In this document: in pieces, positions 1-8,921 of the stretch | Numbering within the stretch: position 1 is the stretch's first letter | Layout: the number at the start of each line of letters is the position of its first letter | Origin: Solirubrobacter soli DSM 22325 | Lineage (GTDB): Bacteria > Actinomycetota > Thermoleophilia > Solirubrobacterales > Solirubrobacteraceae | DNA length: 64,000 bases | Direction of reading: 5' to 3' | Assembly: GCF_000423665.1 (NCBI RefSeq) | Contig: NZ_AUIK01000028.1 | Coordinates: 107,948-171,947, forward strand | Notes under the pieces: generated by a model | What the model was told of the DNA's origin: nothing | What the model saw: the letters and a program-made list of their open reading frames with translations, nothing else | Database searches by the model: none | Position numbers and translations under genes: made by a program

Positions 1-2199
1 ATGGTCCAACAGCGGCCGACTGGGCGGGTCGACAACGACCACGTGGGTGTACCGCCGGGCCAGCCCGGGATCGTCCTCGATCGCCCCCCAGCTCGCGACC
101 GCGAACCCGCCGACGCGCTCCGCGAGCGCCCGAGCCCGATGCGGCGCGTGGGCGGCGACGGCGAGAACCGGCTCGCCGGACGCGACGAGGTCGCCGAGGA
201 TGCCCGCGATGCCGGTGCCGCGCAGGTCGCGCGTGAGCCGGAGGCCGCCAGCCGCGCCGACGGCCTCACCCCGCGCCGCGCCACCGGCCGCCTCGCCCGG
301 CGCCGCGGCGTCGGCGGCCTCGCCCGGCGCCGCGCCACCGGCGGCCTCGCCCGGCGCCGCGGCGTCGGCGGCCTCGCCCGGCGCCGCGCCACCCGCGGCC
401 TCGCCCCGCGGCGCCACGCCCCCGCCCGGCTCGCCGGCCGCCCACGCGGCCAGGTCGCGCGCGAGCTCGCGCGTCACCCCCGCGGCGAACTCGGGCTCGC
501 CGACCACCTCGATCGTCCCGCCGGCGCACCGCCGGGCCTGGCGCAGCACCAGTTTCGGGGAGATGGCGCCGTTCCAGCGGTCGATCTCCAGGCGGACGGC
601 GGCGTCGGCGAGCTCATTCTCGCCCACCGGCAGCGAGTCGCCGCCGCCGAACGCCACGCAGCGCGAGTTGGCGCCGCCCGCGCTCAAGGTGAAGGACACG
701 TGGCGGCCTTCGCCGATCCCGCGCGGGTCGGACATGGTCGCGGCCGGGACGAGCAGCGAGACCGCCGGGTTGCCCATCCCGAACGGGGCGAGCCCCTGGA
801 GCTCCTCCGCCAGGTCGAGCGATAGGGCATCACCCTGCGCAACCGCGTCGATCCGCACCTCGGGGACGAGGTCCTCGTCGGTGAGCACCGCGTCGGCGTG
901 GGCGAGGAACGCCTCGCGGAACGCGTCGACCTCGCTCGCGGCGATCGTCAGGCCCGCCGCGGCCTTGTGGCCGCCGTAGCGGAGCAGGTGGCCGGCGGCG
1001 GCGTGCAGGCCGCCGAGCAGGTCGAACGCCTTGATCGAGCGCCCGGAGCCTGAGCCCTCCTCGCCCTCGAGCGCGATCAGGATCGCGGGGCGGTGGTGGC
1101 GCTCGGCGATCCGCGAGGCGACGATGCCGATCACGCCGGGATGCCAGCCCTCGGACGCCAGCACCAGCGCGCGCCCCGGCGGGTGCTCGGCCACCAACGC
1201 TTCAGCCTGGAAGCGGATCTGGGTCTCGACGTCGCGTCGCTCGGCGTTGACGGCGTCGAGCTCGGCGGCGACCGCCTTCGCCCGGTCGCGGTCGTCGGTC
1301 AGCAGCAGCTCGAGCCCCGCGTCGGCCCGGTAGAGCCGGCCCGCCGCGTTCAGCCGCGGGCCGAGGCGGAAGCCGATCGCGGACTCGTCGAGCCCGCTCG
1401 GGTCGACGCGGGCGACGTCCATCAGCGCCCGCAGCCCGACCTTGCGGGTCCCGGCCAACACCCGCAGCCCGTCGCGGACGAGGCGCCGGTTCTCGCCCTG
1501 CAGCGGGACGACGTCGGCGACGGTGGCGAGCGCGACCAGGTCGAGGTCCTCGTCGGCGAGCGTCACGTCCTCCCCGGCCCCCTCGAGCAGCGCCTGCGCG
1601 AGCTTGTGCGCGACGCCCGCCGCGCACAGGTCCGGGCACGGGTAGCCGTTCACCCGCGGGTGCACGAGCGGCGCGTCGGGCAGCACGCCGTCCGCCCGCG
1701 GCGAGTGGTGGTCGGTGACGATCACGTCGACCCCGAGCGACCGCGCCAGCGCGACCTCCTCGACCGCCGTCACCGCGCAGTCGACCGTGATCAGCAGTTG
1801 GGTCCCGCGCGCGGCGAGCTTCTCCACCGTCGAGCGCGCGAGGCCATAGCCGTCGTCGATCCGGCTCGGCAGGTACCAGTCGACGTCCGCGCCGAGCGTG
1901 CGCAGCACGCGCACGAGGATCGCCGTCGAGCAGACGCCGTCGACGTCGTAGTCGCCGTGGATGGTGATCCGCGAGCCCCGCTCGACGTGCTCGAGCACCC
2001 GCCACGCCGTGCGCGCCAGACCGGGCCACGCCGAGAGCGAGTGACTGACCCCCGCGTCGAGGAAGCGTCGCGCGGCCGCCGGGTCGGCCAGGCCTCGCCG
2101 CACGAGAACTTGCGCGAGGACGTGCGAGCAGCTCAACTCCGCCGTCAGCCGCGAGGCTGCGGCGAACTCGTACGGCGAAACCTGGAGCCGGACATCCAT
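1..2199 (-). CDS. recJ: Single-stranded-DNA-specific exonuclease RecJ (3' end of gene beyond window)
   Basis: RecJ is a 5'-3' single-strand DNA exonuclease of the DHH family acting in recombination and repair. The ATG at 2199 opens a frame that stays open to base 1, so 733 residues are seen and the C-terminus is missing. Visible motifs are HGDYDVDGV (about residue 80), DHHSPRADG (about 163) and the DHHA1-type GGHKAAAG (about 410), in the family order. Residues about 590-645 are an Ala/Gly/Glu/Pro insert encoded by 27-bp tandem repeats, which ordinary RecJ proteins lack. It lies downstream of secDF on the same strand, as in the Bacillus secDF-recJ order, but a plus-strand methyltransferase sits between them. 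Confidence 0.93.
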   Translation of the reverse strand, partial: MDVRLQVSPYEFAAASRLTAELSCSHVLAQVLVRRGLADPAAARRFLDAGVSHSLSAWPGLARTAWRVLEHVERGSRITIHGDYDVDGVCSTAILVRVLRTLGADVDWYLPSRIDDGYGLARSTVEKLAARGTQLLITVDCAVTAVEEVALARSLGVDVIVTDHHSPRADGVLPDAPLVHPRVNGYPCPDLCAAGVAHKLAQALLEGAGEDVTLADEDLDLVALATVADVVPLQGENRRLVRDGLRVLAGTRKVGLRALMDVARVDPSGLDESAIGFRLGPRLNAAGRLYRADAGLELLLTDDRDRAKAVAAELDAVNAERRDVETQIRFQAEALVAEHPPGRALVLASEGWHPGVIGIVASRIAERHHRPAILIALEGEEGSGSGRSIKAFDLLGGLHAAAGHLLRYGGHKAAAGLTIAASEVDAFREAFLAHADAVLTDEDLVPEVRIDAVAQGDALSLDLAEELQGLAPFGMGNPAVSLLVPAATMSDPRGIGEGRHVSFTLSAGGANSRCVAFGGGDSLPVGENELADAAVRLEIDRWNGAISPKLVLRQARRCAGGTIEVVGEPEFAAGVTRELARDLAAWAAGEPGGGVAPRGEAAGGAAPGEAADAAAPGEAAGGAAPGEAADAAAPGEAAGGAARGEAVGAAGGLRLTRDLRGTGIAGILGDLVASGEPVLAVAAHAPHRARALAERVGGFAVASWGAIEDDPGLARRYTHVVVVDPPSRPLLDH
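264..425. repeat. 27-bp in-frame tandem repeat inside recJ
   Basis: Six consecutive 27-bp units begin near 264, 291, 318, 345, 372 and 399, each opening with CCTCRCCC (plus strand). Two unit types alternate, giving a 54-bp higher-order period. On the coding strand each unit encodes nine residues of the type PGEAAGGAA or PGEAADAAA, so gain or loss of a unit keeps recJ in frame. End units are diverged; the middle four are nearly identical. Confidence 0.9.
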
Positions 2200-2252
2200 C
2201 CCAAGCGTGAGGCTAGGCGCGCCGTAGGACGGAAACCGGGCACACTCCTCAC

Positions 2253-2783
2253 ATGAGCCCGGACTTTCCGGACGGCTTCTTCGAGCGCACCACGCCCCGA
2301 GGCACCGTCTCGCCCTTCGATGATGCGGCCGTCGCGGCCGTGCGCGATCTCTACAGCGATCTCGGCATCGACGGGCGTGTGCTCGACCTCGGCGGCTCGC
2401 CCCTCGCGCTCTTCGACGTGCCGCCCGACGAGCTGGTCTCGTTCGACGGCGACCCGGACGCCGGCCTGCCGTACGGCGACGACGCGTTCGACGACGTCGT
2501 CTGCTGCAACGTGGTCGGCGGGCTCACCCGCCCGGCGGAGACGTTCGCCGACGTCGCGCGGGTGCTTCGCCCCGGCGGGCGGTTCGTGTGCACGTTCGCC
2601 CGCGACGCCGCGGTCGCGGTGCGCGGGTGGGCCGGCAATGACGACGCCGGCCGCGTGCGGATCGTGCGGGCGTACTTCTCACTCGCGCCCGCGTTCGGCC
2701 CTGCCGAGAGCGACCTCCGGACCTCCCTTACGGGAGCCGGAGATCGGCTCTGGGCCGTGTGGGCCGCGAAGAAGCGGGGCTAA
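2253..2783 (+). CDS. Class I SAM-dependent methyltransferase, short
   Basis: The 176-residue protein has a compact Rossmann methyltransferase layout: the glycine-rich VLDLGGSP (about 43-50), an acidic FDGDPDAG after strand 2, DDAFDDVVCCNVV for motif II, and VLRPGGRFVCTF for the post-motif III strand. The first glycine-rich loop is degenerate (DLGGSP rather than DxGxGxG), so SAM binding is likely but not certain. The substrate is unknown. It is transcribed divergently from recJ, with 53 bp between the two starts. Its TAA stop interlocks with the TAG of the convergent small membrane gene through the shared bases CTAA. Confidence 0.82.
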   Translation: MSPDFPDGFFERTTPRGTVSPFDDAAVAAVRDLYSDLGIDGRVLDLGGSPLALFDVPPDELVSFDGDPDAGLPYGDDAFDDVVCCNVVGGLTRPAETFADVARVLRPGGRFVCTFARDAAVAVRGWAGNDDAGRVRIVRAYFSLAPAFGPAESDLRTSLTGAGDRLWAVWAAKKRG

Positions 2784-3064
2784 GCGTTAGCGAGGCGGGG
2801 GGCTTCGGCGGCCAGCTTGCGCACGCCGAGCCACCACATGATCCCGAGGCCGATCAACGTGCCCGGGATGGCTTCGACGCCCGTCATCAGATCGGTGCCG
2901 CTCTCCCCCGGGATCGACCCGAGGTTGACGATGATCCCGAAGATGTTGGCCCCGAGCAGGGCACCGCAGAACGCGCCCACGATGCCGCCGTAGAAGTTGT
3001 CCGGAAGGAAGACGGTGAAGTGCCAGAGGGCCAGTCCGACCATGGTCCAAACGAGCGCAGCCAT
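2780..3064 (-). CDS. Small GlsB/YeaQ/YmgE-like membrane protein
   Basis: This 94-residue hydrophobic protein has about three membrane segments (roughly 4-20, 26-50 and 66-82) rich in Gly and Ala, with GGIVGAFCGALLGA as the central glycine-zipper-like helix. This resembles the GlsB/YeaQ/YmgE (transglycosylase-associated) family, usually 80-100 residues and of unclear function, often linked to envelope stress. The ATG at 3064 is separated from the secDF stop by a single base, so it is probably translated from the secDF transcript. An in-frame start further upstream would lie inside secDF and is unlikely. Family assignment is from pattern only. Confidence 0.72.
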   Translation of the reverse strand: MAALVWTMVGLALWHFTVFLPDNFYGGIVGAFCGALLGANIFGIIVNLGSIPGESGTDLMTGVEAIPGTLIGLGIMWWLGVRKLAAEAPRLANA

Positions 3065-3065
3065 A

Positions 3066-6017
3066 TCAGCGCGGCCTTCCGTGACGACGATTGCGGGGCT
3101 TGCGGTCCTTGGCGTCGCCGTCCTCACCGTTGCCGGACTCCGACGTGGACGGACCTGTGGGCGGTGAGCCGTTCCCGCCGCCCTCTGCTCGGGCACGGGC
3201 GCGGCGGCCGCCGACCGGGCGCCCACCGGCACCCGCGGCCGCGGGCTGGCGAGCCGCAGGCTTGTCTTCTTCGACGCCGAGGTCGCGCACCATGTCCTGG
3301 AACTCCGACGCCGAGACCTCCTGGCCGGGCGGGGCCGAGATGCTCTTGCGGCGGCCGCCCTCCTTGGGCTGGACGTCGATCGGGCCGCCCTGCTCGACCG
3401 TCGCGTACGCCGGAACCGTGCCCAGGCGCTCGAGGATGCGGGCATGGCGGGCGCGGAACCCGGGCTCACGCTCCTTCCAGTGCTGGAGCACCGGGGTGGC
3501 GATGAAGATCGAGGAGTACGTGCCGGACGCGATACCGATCAACAGCGCGAAGGCGAAGTCGCGCAGCGTCTCGCCGCCGAACAGCATCAGGGCGAGGACC
3601 GGGAGCAGCGTGCAGAAGGACGTCGCCAGCGAGCGGACGATGACCTCCGACAGCGAGCGGTTGACGATCTGCGAGAACGCCGCGCTCGGCATCCGCGGGA
3701 TGTTCTCTCTGATTCGGTCGAACACGATGATCGTGTCGTACAGCGAGTAACCGAGGATCGTCAGGAGCGCCGCGACCGTCGACGTCGTCACCTCCCGGCC
3801 GACGAGAGCGTAGACGCCGGCCACGATCAGGACGTCGTGCATCAACGCGATCAGCACCGGCACCGCGAACTTCCACTGGAATCGCAGCGAGATGTAGATC
3901 GAGATGATCAGCAGCGACGCGATGATCGCGTAGATCGCGGACTTGGCGACGGTCTGGCCGAAGCTCGGGCCGATCTCCTCGATGTTCGGGCGATCCGCCT
4001 CGCCGAACGTCGCGTTGAGCTTGGAGACGACCGCGTTGGACCCGCCCTTCGGCAGCTCCTTCGTCGAGATCTGGACGACGTGCTGGCCGAGCTCGGGGTT
4101 CTGCAGGGTCTGGATCTTCGCGTCGGCGAGGCCGAGCGGGGCGACCGCGTTTCGGACCTGATCGACGGTCGCCGCCTTGGCCAGCGGCGCGGTGATCCGC
4201 GTGCCGCCGTCGAAGTCGATGCCGAAGTTGATGCCCTTGCCGGACATCGCCAGGGCGCAGATGAGCAGGATGCAGCCTGAGAAGGAGAAGAACCACTTCG
4301 CCTTGCCCGTGTAGTCGATGCGCCAGCGGTTCGACTTCGGCTCGGAGGCGCCGAGCGCTGCCTTGGAGGCCAGCAGCTTGGTGCCGCGCAGCGAGTACAG
4401 GATCGCCTGGGTGGCGAGCACCGCCGTGAACAGCGAGACGATGACGCCGAGACCGAGGGTGAAGGCGAAGCCCTGGACGCCCGCGGTGGCGATGATGAAG
4501 AGGATGAACGCGACCAGGAACGTAACGATGTTCGCGTCGATGATCGCCGTCAGGCCCTTGCGATAGCCCGTCGTGATCGCGGTGGCGACCGATCTTCCGG
4601 CCCGCACCTCCTCTTTCACGCGTTCGAACACCACGATGTTCGCGTCTGCCGCGACACCGAGCGTCAGGATCAGGCCGGCGATGCCGGGCAGGGTCAGCGT
4701 GATCGGGATCAGCTTGACCAGCGCGTAGAAGTACAGCGCGTAGATGCACAGCGCCAGCGCGGCGATCACGCCGAGCACGCGGTAGAAGATGATCAGGAAG
4801 AGCGCGACGATGATGAAGCCGGCGATGCCCGCCTTCAGGCCCTGGTCGAGCGCCTGGGCGCCGAGCGTCGCGGAGACCTGCGAACGCGAGACCTCGGTGA
4901 GCTTCAGCGGCAGGGCGCCGATCTTGAGGATCTTCGCCAGGTCCTGCGCGGACTGGATCGTGAAGTTGCCGGAGATCTGCGCGCCGGTCGCGCCGTCGAT
5001 GCCGTCCGGGTTCTCGCGCCAGTTGATGTACGGCGCCGAGACCAGCTCGTTGTCGAGCGCGATCGCGAAGTGCTGCGAGGTCGAGATCGGGTCCCCGCCG
5101 AGCGCGTTGTCGGCGCCGCGCTGGGCGACCCGGCGCGTGATCGCCTGGAACGCCTTGCGGCCGGCGCTCGTGAAGTTGAAGGTCACGATCGGCTCGTTGC
5201 CGAGGTTCGTGTCCGCGCTCTGCTCGGGGTTCTTGATGTCCGTGCCGCTCAGGCCCGGGCGGTCCTGGATGATCCACCAGCGGTCCGGCTTGACCTCGTC
5301 GCCCTTGTTGTTGGTCGTCGACTCGGCGCGCAGGACGAGGACGCCCGCGGGGACCTCGAGGATCTCGGCGTTGGCGCGGTCCTTGTCCGACAGCGCCTCG
5401 AGGGCCTGCTCGCGGGTGTCGTAGGACTGCCCGTTGTCGAACGCCTTCTTGGTGGTCTTGTCGAACGCGTAGAAGCGCGGCTTGGCCGCCGCCTGGGACT
5501 CGCCGCCCGGCGACTCCTCCCCGAGCGGGTCAGAGCCCTTGCCGACACCGACGCTGGTGCACTTGGACGCCTGCAGAACCGCGGTGCGCAGCCCGACGAC
5601 GGGCTGGCGGCCGTTGGCGTTCTGATCAGGATTGGTCTTGCACTTCTCGTCCAGGATGTTGGCTTCCCAGTCGTAGAAGAACAACTGGGCGGTCGAACCG
5701 ACCTGCTGTGCAGCGCTCTCGGCGTCCGTGACGCCCGGCAGGTTGACCTCGATCTGGTCTTTGCCGGACTGGAAGAGCTCGGCCTCGGAAACACCGAAGG
5801 CGTTGACGCGCTGCTGCATGAGGTCGATCGACCGCTGCATCGCGTCCGCGTCCACGACTGGCTGCGCCGCGGTGGGCTGCGCGTGGTAGACGAGCTGGAC
5901 GCCGCCCTTCAGGTCCAAGCCGAGCTTGGTCTCCTTGGTGGCGACAACTGCGATCGAGCCGCACATGAGTGCGACGACGATCAGCAGAATGAAAAATGAG
6001 CGGCGACGTTCGGACAC
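3066..6017 (-). CDS. secDF: Protein translocase subunit SecDF (SecD-SecF fusion)
   Basis: At 983 residues this is the fused form of SecD and SecF, the membrane complex that uses proton flow to complete Sec export. The SecD half carries LGLDLKGGVQLVY (about 33-45), a periplasmic P1 region with a charged insertion (about 125-205), and DANIVVFERVKEE. The SecF half begins with a new membrane helix and GINFGIDFDGGTRI (about residue 594), followed by GYSLYDTIIVFDRIREN. The last 120 residues are a disordered, Arg/Gly/Pro-rich cytosolic tail. Most actinobacteria keep secD and secF separate and place yajC upstream; here the halves are fused and no yajC is visible. The start is a GTG at 6017 with only a weak ribosome-binding site. 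Confidence 0.95.
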   Translation of the reverse strand: MSERRRSFFILLIVVALMCGSIAVVATKETKLGLDLKGGVQLVYHAQPTAAQPVVDADAMQRSIDLMQQRVNAFGVSEAELFQSGKDQIEVNLPGVTDAESAAQQVGSTAQLFFYDWEANILDEKCKTNPDQNANGRQPVVGLRTAVLQASKCTSVGVGKGSDPLGEESPGGESQAAAKPRFYAFDKTTKKAFDNGQSYDTREQALEALSDKDRANAEILEVPAGVLVLRAESTTNNKGDEVKPDRWWIIQDRPGLSGTDIKNPEQSADTNLGNEPIVTFNFTSAGRKAFQAITRRVAQRGADNALGGDPISTSQHFAIALDNELVSAPYINWRENPDGIDGATGAQISGNFTIQSAQDLAKILKIGALPLKLTEVSRSQVSATLGAQALDQGLKAGIAGFIIVALFLIIFYRVLGVIAALALCIYALYFYALVKLIPITLTLPGIAGLILTLGVAADANIVVFERVKEEVRAGRSVATAITTGYRKGLTAIIDANIVTFLVAFILFIIATAGVQGFAFTLGLGVIVSLFTAVLATQAILYSLRGTKLLASKAALGASEPKSNRWRIDYTGKAKWFFSFSGCILLICALAMSGKGINFGIDFDGGTRITAPLAKAATVDQVRNAVAPLGLADAKIQTLQNPELGQHVVQISTKELPKGGSNAVVSKLNATFGEADRPNIEEIGPSFGQTVAKSAIYAIIASLLIISIYISLRFQWKFAVPVLIALMHDVLIVAGVYALVGREVTTSTVAALLTILGYSLYDTIIVFDRIRENIPRMPSAAFSQIVNRSLSEVIVRSLATSFCTLLPVLALMLFGGETLRDFAFALLIGIASGTYSSIFIATPVLQHWKEREPGFRARHARILERLGTVPAYATVEQGGPIDVQPKEGGRRKSISAPPGQEVSASEFQDMVRDLGVEEDKPAARQPAAAGAGGRPVGGRRARARAEGGGNGSPPTGPSTSESGNGEDGDAKDRKPRNRRHGRPR

Positions 6018-6091
6018 GGGTTATCTCGCGAAAAGGGTACTTTGGGAACGCGGCACGAACGCACCGCTGGGCGGACGAAAGACTTGCTGGA

Positions 6092-6541
6092 CTACCTGGA
6101 CGGCGTCAAGACGAGCAGAAGACCGCCGTCATCATCGTAGGCCGGAAAGAGATCGGCAACCGCTTTTGCGGGCAGATCTCCTTCCGCGTTGACGGTGACG
6201 GGCTTCCCGAGTCGACGCACGCCCCACTCTAGGGCCACACCGACAGGATCTTCTTCGCCATGGAAGTCGAGACCCAGGACATCGCGCACCGGGCGGCCGA
6301 TCACCTTCTCGTCCGAAAGCCCCGTGAGCTCGCGTGAGCCGCGGCCGCAGCCGATGATCCGCCCCTCCCGATCGCAGACGAAAAAGGCCGCGTTCGGCGC
6401 CGGGTAATAGTCGTCCAGCAGCTCGAACAAGAAGCCGAAACCGCACTTCGAGCACCCTTTGGGCACGTTGCGGAACCCGGCGGTGCGTTCAGTCGCAGTC
6501 GTCCGGTTGCCGCAGTTCGGGCAGATGAACAGATGGGCCAT
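6092..6541 (-). CDS. Zinc-ribbon plus PAS-domain small protein
   Basis: The 149-residue protein starts with a two-cysteine-pair zinc ribbon (CPNC at 8-11, CSKC at about 30-33). A PAS-like segment follows: NAAFFVCDREGRIIGCGRGS, then ELTGLSDEKVIGRPVRDVLGLDF, the usual PAS beta strands and helix with the conserved IGRPV turn. No output domain is present. It sits between ruvB and secDF on the same strand, 75 bp before secDF, in the place where yajC often lies. Role unknown: a small sensor or an RNA/protein-binding adaptor are both possible. The ATG at 6541 is preceded by a short dyad (6552-6564). Confidence 0.78.
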   Translation of the reverse strand: MAHLFICPNCGNRTTATERTAGFRNVPKGCSKCGFGFLFELLDDYYPAPNAAFFVCDREGRIIGCGRGSRELTGLSDEKVIGRPVRDVLGLDFHGEEDPVGVALEWGVRRLGKPVTVNAEGDLPAKAVADLFPAYDDDGGLLLVLTPSR

Positions 6542-6551
6542 TACGAATCGG

Positions 6552-6564
6552 GAGAGTAGCTCTC
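6552..6564. promoter_or_regulatory. Short dyad upstream of zinc-ribbon/PAS gene
   Basis: GAGAG-TAG-CTCTC is a 13-bp interrupted palindrome 11 bp before the ATG at 6541. It could be an operator or a small leader hairpin. The rest of the 216 bp between 6541 and ruvB shows nothing I recognise. Confidence 0.3.
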
Positions 6565-6757
6565 GCGCTAAAGGCGCGATATGGACATCCGCTTAGGGGC
6601 CCGCTGATGCCTAACGGTTCGCCCGCTGCGGCACATCCGCAGCGCCTCGCGCCACCCACGCTGCTCACGGCCCAGAAGGCCGCATCGCGAGCGCGGCCGT
6701 CGCGAGCCACTGGCGGCTGCACCACATCGGTCGGACCGACCATGCATCACCGAACCC

Positions 6758-7792
6758 CTAGAACAGGGCCTGTCCGCTTGAGGGAGGCTCAAGACCGAGG
6801 TGGGCGAAGGCGTGCGGGGTGGCGACGCGACCGCGCGGGGTGCGCTGGATGAAGCCGCGCTGGAGCAGGTACGGCTCGTACACGTCCTCGATCGTGTCCT
6901 GCTCTTCGTGGACGGCCACGGCGAGCGTCGACAGGCCCACGGGCCCGCCGCTGAAGCGCACGCAGATCGCGTTCAGGATCTCGCGGTCCAGGCGGTCCAG
7001 GCCCTCGTGGTCGACCTCGAGCATGTCCAGCGCCGCGTAGGCGGTCGCGGCGTCGATCGAGCCGTCGCCGTGGACCTGCGCGTAGTCGCGGACGCGCTTG
7101 AGGAGGCGGTTGGCGACGCGCGGCGTGCCGCGTGAGCGCTCGGCGATCGCCCGCGCGCCGTCCAGGTGGACCGGGACCTTGAGCACGCCGGCGGAGCGGG
7201 CGACGATCGCCGCCAGCTCGCGGGCGTTGTAGAGATCGAGGCGGTGCTGGATGCCGAAGCGGTCGCGCAGGGGGGCCGTCAGCAGACCCGCGCGGGTGGT
7301 CGCGCCGATCAGCGTGAACGCCGGCAGGTCGATGGTCACGACGCGCGCGCCTGGGCCGACCCCGAGGGTCACCGGCAGCTGGCGATCCTCCATCGCGGGA
7401 TAGAAGGTTTCCTCCACCGCCCGCGGCAACCTGTGGATCTCGTCGACGAAGAAGACCTGCCCCGGCTCGAGGCTGGTCAGGAAGGTCGCGATGTCCTTCT
7501 TGTCCTCGAGCGCGGGCCCCGCGCTCTCGGTGATCCGCACGCCGAGCTCGTTGGCCACGATCCGCGCGAGCGACGTCTTCCCGAGCCCTGGCGGCCCGGC
7601 GAGCAGCACGTGGTCGAGCGGCTCGCTGCGGCCGGCGGCGGCCTCGATCGCGAGGCTCAGCTGGGCCTTCAACGAGTCCTGGCCGACGAACTCGTCGAGC
7701 CGCCGCGGGCGCAGCCGCGCCTCGTTCTCGTCGTCCTCGCGCAGGTTCACGGTCTGGATGCGGTCGACGTCGGCGCCGGGGGTCCGGATCAT
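6758..7792 (-). CDS. ruvB: Holliday junction branch migration helicase RuvB
   Basis: RuvB is the AAA+ hexameric motor that drives branch migration with RuvA. The 344 residues match the family length. Walker A is GPPGLGKTS (about 65-73), Walker B is FFVDEIHRL, and the sensor/arginine region GATTRAGLL follows. The C-terminal winged helix contains FIQRTPRGRVAT. The start ATG overlaps the ruvA stop as ATGA (7789-7792), so the pair is translationally coupled. Confidence 0.97.
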   Translation of the reverse strand: MIRTPGADVDRIQTVNLREDDENEARLRPRRLDEFVGQDSLKAQLSLAIEAAAGRSEPLDHVLLAGPPGLGKTSLARIVANELGVRITESAGPALEDKKDIATFLTSLEPGQVFFVDEIHRLPRAVEETFYPAMEDRQLPVTLGVGPGARVVTIDLPAFTLIGATTRAGLLTAPLRDRFGIQHRLDLYNARELAAIVARSAGVLKVPVHLDGARAIAERSRGTPRVANRLLKRVRDYAQVHGDGSIDAATAYAALDMLEVDHEGLDRLDREILNAICVRFSGGPVGLSTLAVAVHEEQDTIEDVYEPYLLQRGFIQRTPRGRVATPHAFAHLGLEPPSSGQALF

Positions 7793-8367
7793 CGGCGGGC
7801 GACTTTCAGGGCGTGCGCGATCAGTGCCTCAGGCGTGTCGCCGGGGGCGCCGTCGAGCAGCCCGTCGACCTCCTGCGGCGAGAACCCGAGGCCGACGAGG
7901 CCCTCGCGTGCGAGCGCATGCGGCTCGTCGGTTCGCGTGATGACAATCGGGTCATCCACCACGGCGGTGCCGACCTTCTCGCGCAGCTCGACGATGATCC
8001 GCTCCGCCGTGCGCTTGCCGATGCCCGGGACGGCCACCAGCCGCGCCGTGTCGCCGCTCGCGACGGCGCCGAGCAGCTCACGCGGGGTACCGCCGGAGAG
8101 CACCGCCAGCGCCATCTTCGGCCCGACGGACTGGACGCCCAGCAGCAGCAGGAACAGGTCCCGCTCCTCCTCGGTGGCGAAGCCGTAGAGCGACAGCGCG
8201 TCCTCGCGCACGACGAGGTGCGTGAACAAAGTCGTGGATTCGCCTACACGGGGCACGTGGCGCAGCGTCTCGGCGCTCACAGCGAGCCGATACCCGACGC
8301 CGGCGCAGGAGACGACGACGTGATCGCCGCGACGGACCGCGACCTCGCCCGCGACCAGCGCGATCAT
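7789..8367 (-). CDS. ruvA: Holliday junction DNA helicase subunit RuvA
   Basis: RuvA binds the four-way junction and loads RuvB. The 192-residue protein begins MIALVAGEVAVRRGDHVVV, typical of the N-terminal OB domain. It has the tandem helix-hairpin-helix repeats LLLGVQSVGPKMALAVL and LVAVPGIGKRTAERIIVEL (about 70-125) and a C-terminal RuvB-binding domain (ALVGLGF-type). The frame is open further upstream, but conserved sequence starts at 8367. That ATG overlaps the ruvC TGA, consistent with an operon ruvC-ruvA-ruvB. Confidence 0.96.
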   Translation of the reverse strand: MIALVAGEVAVRRGDHVVVSCAGVGYRLAVSAETLRHVPRVGESTTLFTHLVVREDALSLYGFATEEERDLFLLLLGVQSVGPKMALAVLSGGTPRELLGAVASGDTARLVAVPGIGKRTAERIIVELREKVGTAVVDDPIVITRTDEPHALAREGLVGLGFSPQEVDGLLDGAPGDTPEALIAHALKVARR

Positions 8368-8870
8368 GCCGAGGCCCTCGCCAGCGCGGCCGCCAGCGGC
8401 GCGCCGTTGGCGTGGCAGATCGCCACCGCGAGCGCGTCCGCCGCGTGGTCGGGCTTCGGGAGCTCTGAGAGTGAGAGCAGGGACTGCACCATGCGCTGGA
8501 CCTGATCCTTGGCGGCTTTTCCTGAGCCGCACACCGCGGCTTTGACCTGCTGAGGGGTATAGGACGAGCACCGGATGGATCGCTGGCCGGCCGCCAGGAT
8601 CACGACGCCGCGCGCCTGCCCGACGGCGAACGCCGAGCGCGCGTTGGTGCCGAAGTAGAGGTCCTCGACCGCGACCGAGTCGGGGCGATATTCGTCGAGC
8701 AGCTCCCCCACGCGGGCGTGGATCGTCGCCAGGCGGGCGCCCTGGTCCTCCCCGGCGGGCGTCTCGATGACGCCGCCGTCGAGCGCGATCAGCCGGCCGC
8801 GGTCGTGCGCGACCACGCCGAATCCGGTGTTGGCGAGGCCGGGGTCGATGCCGAGGACGATCACGTGCAC
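8364..8870 (-). CDS. ruvC: Crossover junction endodeoxyribonuclease RuvC
   Basis: RuvC resolves Holliday junctions by symmetric cleavage. The acidic catalytic residues are visible in GIDPG (first Asp), VEDLYFG (Glu) and KPDHAADALAVA (two Asp). The GTG at 8870 gives 168 residues and has a GGAG ten bases upstream. A second GTG at 8864 would give the same distance to the first Asp as in E. coli, but is less well spaced from that ribosome-binding site. In many actinobacteria yebC lies directly upstream; here four genes intervene. Confidence 0.94.
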   Translation of the reverse strand: MHVIVLGIDPGLANTGFGVVAHDRGRLIALDGGVIETPAGEDQGARLATIHARVGELLDEYRPDSVAVEDLYFGTNARSAFAVGQARGVVILAAGQRSIRCSSYTPQQVKAAVCGSGKAAKDQVQRMVQSLLSLSELPKPDHAADALAVAICHANGAPLAAALARASA

Positions 8871-8921
8871 GCGTGGGATTCTCCGTTGCGTGCCGGACGC
8901 CTTCCGCCAGGATGCAGGGCG

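Noticed and set aside
264..425. CRISPR-like repeat array
   Set aside because: Units are contiguous without spacers and lie in frame inside recJ; no cas genes are present.
1..979. Plus-strand open frames opposite recJ
   Set aside because: They are complements of recJ; the minus strand carries the DHH and DHHA1 motifs in order.
6542..6757. tRNA or structured RNA between ruvB and the PAS gene
   Set aside because: I could not fold a cloverleaf or see any tRNA landmark such as GTTCRANNC in a suitable position; only a short dyad is present.
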